Shown here: piece by piece, positions 42,575 to 47,673 of the stretch
How positions within the stretch are numbered: position 1 is the first letter of the stretch
How the letters are laid out: each line of letters opens with the position of its first letter
From: Chitinophagaceae bacterium
GTDB lineage: Bacteria; Bacteroidota; Bacteroidia; Chitinophagales; Chitinophagaceae
Length of the DNA: 47,673 bases
Direction: 5' to 3'
NCBI GenBank assembly: GCA_947455215.1
Contig: CANGNA010000029.1
Location: forward strand, 1-47,673
Position numbers and translations under genes: made by a program
Notes under the pieces: generated by a model
What the model was told of the DNA's origin: nothing
Databases searched by the model: none
What the model saw: only the letters and a program-made list of their open reading frames with translations

Positions 42575-43021
42575 ATGAGTTTAGAAGTTACCGGAAAACT
42601 GATCGTAAAGTATGATACTGCCCAGGTGTCTGACAAATTTAAGAAAAGAGAATTCGTGCTGGAACTGGCAGAAGAGATCAATGGCAATATATACACCAAC
42701 TACGCTAAAATGCAGCTGGTGCAGAACAAATGCGAAATAATAGACAGGTATAATATCGGCGATGTTGTTAAGGTTTCTTTCAATGTAAAAGGTACCCGTT
42801 ACGAGAAAGATGGCAAAGTAAACTACTTCTCTAACCTCGACGCGTGGAGGGTAGAGCCGGCCAATGCAGGTGCACCTGCAGGCAGCAACAACCAGCCTGC
42901 TCCTGCCTATAACAATAACAACAACTATAACAACAATAACAATGGCGGTAACTACAACAGCGGCGCTACAAGCTATCCGCAGCAGGGTGGTGGCCAGGTT
43001 GTTGACGATCTGCCGTTTTAA
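42575..43021 (+). CDS. DUF3127 protein with SSB-like C-terminal tail
   Basis: A 148-residue protein. Residues 1-93 are the DUF3127 domain (M-S-L-E-V-T-G-K-L-I-V...Y-F-S-N-L-D-A-W-R-V), which reads as an OB-fold-like beta barrel. Residues about 95-140 are a flexible linker rich in Asn and Gly (runs of N). The last residues are V-V-D-D-L-P-F, close to the D-D-D-I-P-F tip by which SSB recruits DNA-repair and replication proteins. The layout of OB fold, disordered linker and acidic tip mirrors SSB, so a nucleic-acid-binding role is plausible but unproven. A TATATTTG box lies at 42531-42538. Confidence 0.88.
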   Translation: MSLEVTGKLIVKYDTAQVSDKFKKREFVLELAEEINGNIYTNYAKMQLVQNKCEIIDRYNIGDVVKVSFNVKGTRYEKDGKVNYFSNLDAWRVEPANAGAPAGSNNQPAPAYNNNNNYNNNNNGGNYNSGATSYPQQGGGQVVDDLPF

Positions 43022-43053
43022 TTGATGATCCGTTGCTAAAATCTATCTCCCCC

Positions 43054-44682
43054 ATGCATCGCATATTGCGTAATGTCATTGTTATTGCCCTTTCTGTAGT
43101 TGTCTTAAGTTCGTGCAACAGTAAGCCCGATCATCGCAAGTACATCCCTAAGGATGCCTCCGTGGTGTTGGGTGTGAACCTGAGCGCACTCAGCAAAAAG
43201 ATAGCCTGGAACATGATCACGGGTAGCAAGCTCTTCAAAGAGATGGAGAGCCGCATGCCCGCAGGTCAGGGTAAGGATAATATGATGAGCGGCATAGATA
43301 AGGCCGGCATAGATGTGCTCAATACCTTTTATGTATACCTGAAGACCGATGCCCGCTTCAGCTCCGGTATGCAGGCAACCGCCATTGTGCCACTCAGTGA
43401 TGCCGACGAATGGGAAGCCTATGTAAAAAAGACCTTCCCAAAAGCCGACATACAACAGCACAACAAGCTGAAAGTGGCCAGCATGGATGGCGAAATGTAC
43501 ATGGGCTGGGATAAGCATGTGCTGATCGTAATGAACCCGCTCAGCTCTGGCGGCCAGGATATGGCGGCCGAACTGGACAATGTGTTCAATATCAGCAGCG
43601 ACAATTCTATTAAGGCTGATAAGAATTTTGAAGCATTACAAGGTGCCGGTCACGACCTTTCCATGTGGGTGAATTACGCCCAGATAATGAATACCTACAA
43701 CGATCGTTTCGCATCGCAGAGTCCTGTAGCGATCTCCCCAACCATGTGGAAAGAAACAGCTTTTGCCTGCGGATTCGATTTTGTAAAGGGTAAGATCACA
43801 GGAGATATGGCGTATTATACTTCTAAAGGCCTGGAAGATGTATACAAAGAGTTTGGTGCTAAAAATGTAGATAACGACATGGTAAGCCGCCTGCCCGGCA
43901 AGAACCTGGACCTCCTGATGGCGGTACATTTCTCGCCAAAGGCACTGCGCACCATGATGGACAGCACCGGTATGCTGGGCCTGGCCAATGCACAGTTGCA
44001 GGCACAGGGTACCAACGTAGACAATATCCTGGATGCCTTTACCGGTGATATGGCCTTTATGGTCAGCGACCTGTCTATTGGTGCCAACACCAACCCGGCC
44101 GATGGTTACCAGATGCCGTTCCAGTACAATAATTACTGCATGAACTATGTGGTGAAGATCAACAAGAAAGACAATTTCGATAAGCTCATGTCGTTTGCCT
44201 CAGCCGCCGGCCTGTTGCCGGTAGCCAATGGCTATGCATTGCCCATCACCACACACGATACCGTTTTTGTGGTGCATAACGGCGACTATGCCGTATTCTC
44301 TAACAAGTACGGCAGCGCGGCAGGCATATTGCGCGGAAAGGCCGATCAGCCACTGTCTCCGGCATTGGCAGCCGATACCAAAGCACATCCGTTCAACTTG
44401 TTTGTAGATGTGCAGGAGGCGGTGAGTAAGATAGATGTTTCCAAAGCGCTGTCTACAGGCGATATGGCCATGTTCGATGAGAGCAAGAGGCTGTTATCCA
44501 GCGTATCCTTCAGCGGCGGCGAATACAAGAATAATGCGATGCAGGGCCACCTGGAGATCAACTTCGTGAACAAAGATGAGAATACCATTATCACCCTGCT
44601 CGACTACGGTATGCGGATGAGCCAGGCGTTCCAGCCACGCCGGTATTATGATTACGATACCACCGCAAAGCCAGCATTGTAA
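43054..44682 (+). CDS. DUF4836-family lipoprotein
   Basis: A 542-residue lipoprotein (lipobox V-V-L-S-S-C, Cys21); the frame can be extended 7 codons to a TTG, but the ATG gives a normal signal peptide. The start of the mature part (Y-I-P-K-D-A-S-V-V-L-G-V-N-L-S-A-L-S-K-K) is typical of DUF4836 proteins of Bacteroidota. Their function is unknown. It follows DUF3127 by 32 bp and has its own terminator. Confidence 0.82.
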   Translation: MHRILRNVIVIALSVVVLSSCNSKPDHRKYIPKDASVVLGVNLSALSKKIAWNMITGSKLFKEMESRMPAGQGKDNMMSGIDKAGIDVLNTFYVYLKTDARFSSGMQATAIVPLSDADEWEAYVKKTFPKADIQQHNKLKVASMDGEMYMGWDKHVLIVMNPLSSGGQDMAAELDNVFNISSDNSIKADKNFEALQGAGHDLSMWVNYAQIMNTYNDRFASQSPVAISPTMWKETAFACGFDFVKGKITGDMAYYTSKGLEDVYKEFGAKNVDNDMVSRLPGKNLDLLMAVHFSPKALRTMMDSTGMLGLANAQLQAQGTNVDNILDAFTGDMAFMVSDLSIGANTNPADGYQMPFQYNNYCMNYVVKINKKDNFDKLMSFASAAGLLPVANGYALPITTHDTVFVVHNGDYAVFSNKYGSAAGILRGKADQPLSPALAADTKAHPFNLFVDVQEAVSKIDVSKALSTGDMAMFDESKRLLSSVSFSGGEYKNNAMQGHLEINFVNKDENTIITLLDYGMRMSQAFQPRRYYDYDTTAKPAL

Positions 44683-44701
44683 GGGTTAAAAAACTATTCT
44701 T

Positions 44702-44733
44702 AAAAGCCGGGAGTTGTTGCTTCCGGCTTTTTT
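44702..44733 (+). terminator. Rho-independent terminator after the DUF4836 gene
   Basis: AAAAGCCGG (44702-44710) pairs with CCGGCTTTT (44723-44731), extended inward by a wobble and two pairs; Ts continue to 44733. Confidence 0.88.
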
Positions 44734-44890
44734 ATGCCTGTTATATTTTTATAGGTAGGAAATGTTACGGAAACTAACGTTTACTAATCATTGAACGTCT
44801 AATGACTATGTATGGTGGAGGACGGGAAGAGTCGAAGTTGCTCTTTGTTTGTACCCATATCGTATCCATACACTTTTTACCATTTTTCAT

Positions 44891-44898
44891 TATCTTTG
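44891..44898 (+). promoter_or_regulatory. -7 promoter box of the BNR-repeat lipoprotein gene
   Basis: Exact TANNTTTG match (TATCTTTG), 35 nt before the chosen ATG at 44934; the -33 region is weak (a T run at 44874-44878). Confidence 0.45.
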
Positions 44899-44933
44899 AG
44901 AGTTATATTGTAAAAAATCACAAAAGCAGAACA

Positions 44934-46043
44934 ATGAGGAAAAATAACCTACTCTACTCCCTGCTCTTATTGTCGGGTCTGTTCCTGGTGGGTTGCGCTA
45001 AAACCAGCAACACCATCAATAACGGGTCGGTGATATCAGCGCCCTACTCCCTCTACTTCGTAGATACTGCCGGTACGCTGTACAACAGCAACGACGGCCA
45101 GAACTACAAGGTGATAGTGGCCGCCGATGGCCAGCCTGCACGCAGCATCTTTGCCATGGGCAGTCGCCTGCTGGTAGCTAAGTATGCCCTGTACATGACC
45201 AAGAATAATGGTGTGAACTTTAATACCAGCTACGATGGTATAGTGCTCGATTCTGTTCATCGCTTTAACATCAATGGCCGCATATTCGATCTCAACCAGT
45301 CTATGGCTATTTATCCTGATGGTTGGAGCGATCACGCTTACATTGCCACACGCGACATCTCTGCTTCCAACTACTTTGGTATTGCATGGAACACATCGGG
45401 TGGCGACTATGGTACATGGGTGCTGGAAAACCGCTACGACTCTCCACAGGTGGCGCACTTCTTCATCCGTACTTCATCATTCACACGCCTTAACAATGGT
45501 ACATTGGTTGCTTACGATGCCAGGAACAGGATGGGTGTTTACCGCACAGACCTTAATGGGAAGTGGAGGGAGATGTTCAATTCTTCGTTAAGCACACCTC
45601 TGTCGCTGCCTGCGGGTCCCGGCGGCCAGGCATTCTTCTCACTGGGGCACATCAACAACAGGATCATTGCTATTGATAACTACGGTTCTGAAGGTGCTTA
45701 TTATAGTGATGACCTGGGCACTAACTGGACATCTTATCCCGGTCTGCCTGCCAACACACCGCTTACCTGCACCGCTACTCCTTTTGAGCAAACTTGCCTG
45801 ATAGGTACCGACTCCGCTGGCTTGTATAAACTGAACCTGAATACCGATGTTTTTGAACAGGTGACCAACGGCCTGCCTGCTAACCTTATAGTGCGCAGCA
45901 TTACGGCTAAGCAGAACGTGTACAAGAACGATACAAGGAGACAATACATATACCTGGCTACCAACCAGGGTATTTACCAGAGTGTGGATCTGGGTGTTAA
46001 CTGGACACGCACTATCCCGGGTAACTTTACTGCTATTTACTAG
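44934..46043 (+). CDS. Lipoprotein with BNR/Asp-box beta-propeller repeats
   Basis: A 369-residue lipoprotein (lipobox L-F-L-V-G-C, Cys21); the open frame starts 44 codons earlier but that part covers the promoter. At least two Asp-box motifs are visible late in the chain (S-D-D-L-G-T-N-W and S-V-D-L-G-V-N-W), as in sialidase-like or photosystem-assembly-factor-like propellers. No catalytic sialidase residues were recognised, so a binding role is more likely. Its stop codon overlaps that of the convergent S4-domain gene within a shared CTAG. Confidence 0.78.
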   Translation: MRKNNLLYSLLLLSGLFLVGCAKTSNTINNGSVISAPYSLYFVDTAGTLYNSNDGQNYKVIVAADGQPARSIFAMGSRLLVAKYALYMTKNNGVNFNTSYDGIVLDSVHRFNINGRIFDLNQSMAIYPDGWSDHAYIATRDISASNYFGIAWNTSGGDYGTWVLENRYDSPQVAHFFIRTSSFTRLNNGTLVAYDARNRMGVYRTDLNGKWREMFNSSLSTPLSLPAGPGGQAFFSLGHINNRIIAIDNYGSEGAYYSDDLGTNWTSYPGLPANTPLTCTATPFEQTCLIGTDSAGLYKLNLNTDVFEQVTNGLPANLIVRSITAKQNVYKNDTRRQYIYLATNQGIYQSVDLGVNWTRTIPGNFTAIY

Positions 46044-46438
46044 TCCTCGGCCGAAAGGTCATCAAGATAATCTCCCAGGTCGCGCCGCTGTTTCTTAGTG
46101 GGGCGACCTGTTTTACTTAGGCGCTTACCGGTGTTAAAAGCGGTGGTAAGTGGTTTGGTCACTACCTTATCTTCTTCCGATGTAAGGTCTACGTAATGTT
46201 GTATAGCGTCTTCATAAGCTACACGATTACTCAGTAGCTTAGTTACTTCAATGGTCCACTTGCGGGCCGGCGTCCTGATGTCGTATTTGTCGCCAACACC
46301 CACTATGCGCGATGGTTTTATTGTATTGCCGTTCCAGCGCACCTTACCTTCGTCTATAGCATTGGTGGCCAGCGTACGTGTTTTAAATATACGTATGGCC
46401 CACAGGTATTTATCCAGTCTTACTTTATTGTCGTCCAT
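46040..46438 (-). CDS. S4-domain RNA-binding protein, Hsp15-like
   Basis: A 132-residue protein. Residues 6-60 are an S4 RNA-binding domain (V-R-L-D-K-Y-L-W-A-I-R-I-F-K-T-R-T-L-A...G-K-V-R-W-N-G), closely matching the start of Hsp15 (HslR), which rescues stalled 50S subunits carrying nascent chains. The tail is basic (K-R-L-S-K-T-G-R-P-T-K-K-Q-R-R) and then acidic. It overlaps the convergent lipoprotein gene by 4 bp and begins 8 bp after the stop of the upstream barrel gene on the same strand. Confidence 0.87.
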   Translation of the reverse strand: MDDNKVRLDKYLWAIRIFKTRTLATNAIDEGKVRWNGNTIKPSRIVGVGDKYDIRTPARKWTIEVTKLLSNRVAYEDAIQHYVDLTSEEDKVVTKPLTTAFNTGKRLSKTGRPTKKQRRDLGDYLDDLSAED

Positions 46439-46446
46439 TGTTGGTA

Positions 46447-47673
46447 TTAGAAGTCAGTTCCCAGTGCAAAGTACAGCATAGGCGATCCGTTCAGCGATAC
46501 ATCGGCCCTTACAAAATAACCAAAGAGCATCGTGCGCAGCCCCACACCATAACCATAGATGAATTCGGAGGTCGATATCACATTCACCTGCATCAGTACA
46601 TTCGTAGGGATACCGTTTGAATTGTAAGCGAACAATATTGGTCTTGTGGTGGTCTCTTTGCCGGGCAGGAACCCATCATACGCAGAGCCGCCGTCAGCAA
46701 AGGCTACGAATTGCAGGTTCTTCAGTAATGCAGATTGTGCCGGCCGCTTAAAGAACGTGCTTACTATAGGCACACGAACCTCTGTGTTGACCAACCCGTA
46801 TGTATTGCCTTTTTGTGCGCCCTGCTTGTAGCCGCGCAGGTTATTGGCCAGCATCATAAAGCCATAGTTGCCGGTGCTGATGCTATTGTTGTCTATCTGT
46901 GGCTTATACCAGTTATCTACGCCACCTAACTGGTACTGTACCTTGGCGGTGCCATCAGAGTGGGCCAGGGCAAACTTGGTAGCCCAGATGATGTTTTTAT
47001 ATAGGGGCTGATACGTGCGGAAGTCTATACCAAAGTTGTAACAGTTGATATTTTGCCCGTTCAGCTGTGTCATATACTCCGTATACAGCTTGTAGCGGGT
47101 GCCCTTGCGGATGTTGAGTTGTGGCGTGCGGGTATTGTCGTAAATATATTCCACCCTGCTCAGCGACCAGTACGCGGTAGTATTCGGCGGGTCATTCTGC
47201 AGGCTCCATTTATCGGTGGCCTTTTCTATAAGCATATCCTGGCGCAGTGCGGTATGTATGTGCAGGCTGCGTAGGCGGTCAAACGGATAAGATACCTCGC
47301 CTTGTACCATAGAGGTCACGTTCTTGAACTTTTGCGTGATCATCGTATCATACCCCGATGTTGGGCTTTTATAGACATAGTCCTGCACATCCGTTGTTTG
47401 CGTACGTAATGCCAGCACGCTCCAGTCCAGGCGCTTACGGGTATTCTTATACTGCAGGAAGTACGCCGAGCTCGACAGGTCCAGTGGCAATTGGAAGCCT
47501 GCTGTTATCTTATGGTCTTCCATCAGCTCTATCATGTTGATGGTGGTAAGCAGGCCCAGGTTAGGCGTTTTGTAAGTGCCATTATTGGCCGCGTATGGCT
47601 GATACTGCGAGAACAGGATGCTATTATCCAGGCGCACATTAAAGCCATCGGGCTTAAAGCTTAGCCTGTAGGG
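46447..47673 (-). CDS. Outer-membrane beta-barrel protein, C-terminal part (gene runs off the window)
   Basis: The frame stays open to the window edge (the first visible codons read P-Y-R-L-S-F-K-P-D-G-F-N-V), so the GTG at 47637 is internal and the true start lies beyond 47673. About 409 residues are visible, rich in alternating and aromatic strands, with L-G-G-V-D-N-W and N-N-L-R-G-Y-K-Q-G, which resemble the late Omp85/surface-antigen barrel motif. It ends in G-T-D-F. In Bacteroidota such barrels often follow an N-terminal WD40/TolB-like propeller; the missing part could show whether that holds. Function unknown. Confidence 0.72.
   Translation of the reverse strand, partial: PYRLSFKPDGFNVRLDNSILFSQYQPYAANNGTYKTPNLGLLTTINMIELMEDHKITAGFQLPLDLSSSAYFLQYKNTRKRLDWSVLALRTQTTDVQDYVYKSPTSGYDTMITQKFKNVTSMVQGEVSYPFDRLRSLHIHTALRQDMLIEKATDKWSLQNDPPNTTAYWSLSRVEYIYDNTRTPQLNIRKGTRYKLYTEYMTQLNGQNINCYNFGIDFRTYQPLYKNIIWATKFALAHSDGTAKVQYQLGGVDNWYKPQIDNNSISTGNYGFMMLANNLRGYKQGAQKGNTYGLVNTEVRVPIVSTFFKRPAQSALLKNLQFVAFADGGSAYDGFLPGKETTTRPILFAYNSNGIPTNVLMQVNVISTSEFIYGYGVGLRTMLFGYFVRADVSLNGSPMLYFALGTDF

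Noticed and set aside
44802-44933. Upstream 44-codon extension of the BNR lipoprotein
   Set aside because: The extension covers the promoter box at 44891 and would bury the lipoprotein signal peptide inside the protein.

Overview
The window looks like a chromosomal segment of a Bacteroidota bacterium, most likely of the Chitinophagaceae type. The reasons are a gliding-type C-terminal secretion domain next to a PorP/SprF protein, a lipoprotein form of TamA (TamL) paired with TamB, a NagZ/beta-lactamase fusion, DUF3127 and GSCFA proteins, many lipoproteins, little Shine-Dalgarno signal, and promoter-like TANNTTTG boxes. Gene density is normal. I see no phage, insertion sequence, CRISPR array or plasmid function.

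Region 1 (1-2155) is the most unusual part. Four near-identical small genes, plus the tail of a fifth cut by the window edge, repeat with an exact 155-bp period. Each encodes a 44-48 residue peptide with a conserved signal-peptide-like leader and a short variable tail. A hairpin terminator ends the array, and 15 bp later begins a membrane protein that fuses ankyrin repeats to a type I signal peptidase. Together they suggest a secreted-peptide system with its own processing enzyme; this is inference.

Region 2 (2320-6560) holds a porin, a Rieske-like lipoprotein, an imelysin and a di-heme DUF1111 protein, probably an envelope iron or redox operon closed by a terminator. Region 3 (6639-16965) has a small membrane protein, dnaN, a double OmpA-domain protein, the NagZ/beta-lactamase fusion, an Omp85-like barrel, clpP, dgt and queA. 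Region 4 (17072-26938) has the tamB-tamL operon on the minus strand, then acpP-fabF-rnc.

Region 5 (27010-38540) has a type IX secreted metalloprotease, NAD kinase, a cytochrome/beta-propeller lipoprotein, and a 1780-residue PKD adhesin followed by its likely PorP/SprF partner. Region 6 (38541-47673) has a possible gene remnant, a cyclophilin, an orphan response regulator, a GSCFA protein, tRNA-His, a DUF3127 protein with an SSB-like tail, two lipoproteins, an S4-domain RNA-binding protein and the end of an outer-membrane barrel gene that runs off the window.

Most genes serve the cell envelope (outer-membrane assembly, type IX secretion, peptidoglycan recycling, lipoproteins); housekeeping genes are interspersed. 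All product names come from reading motifs by eye; no database search was run.
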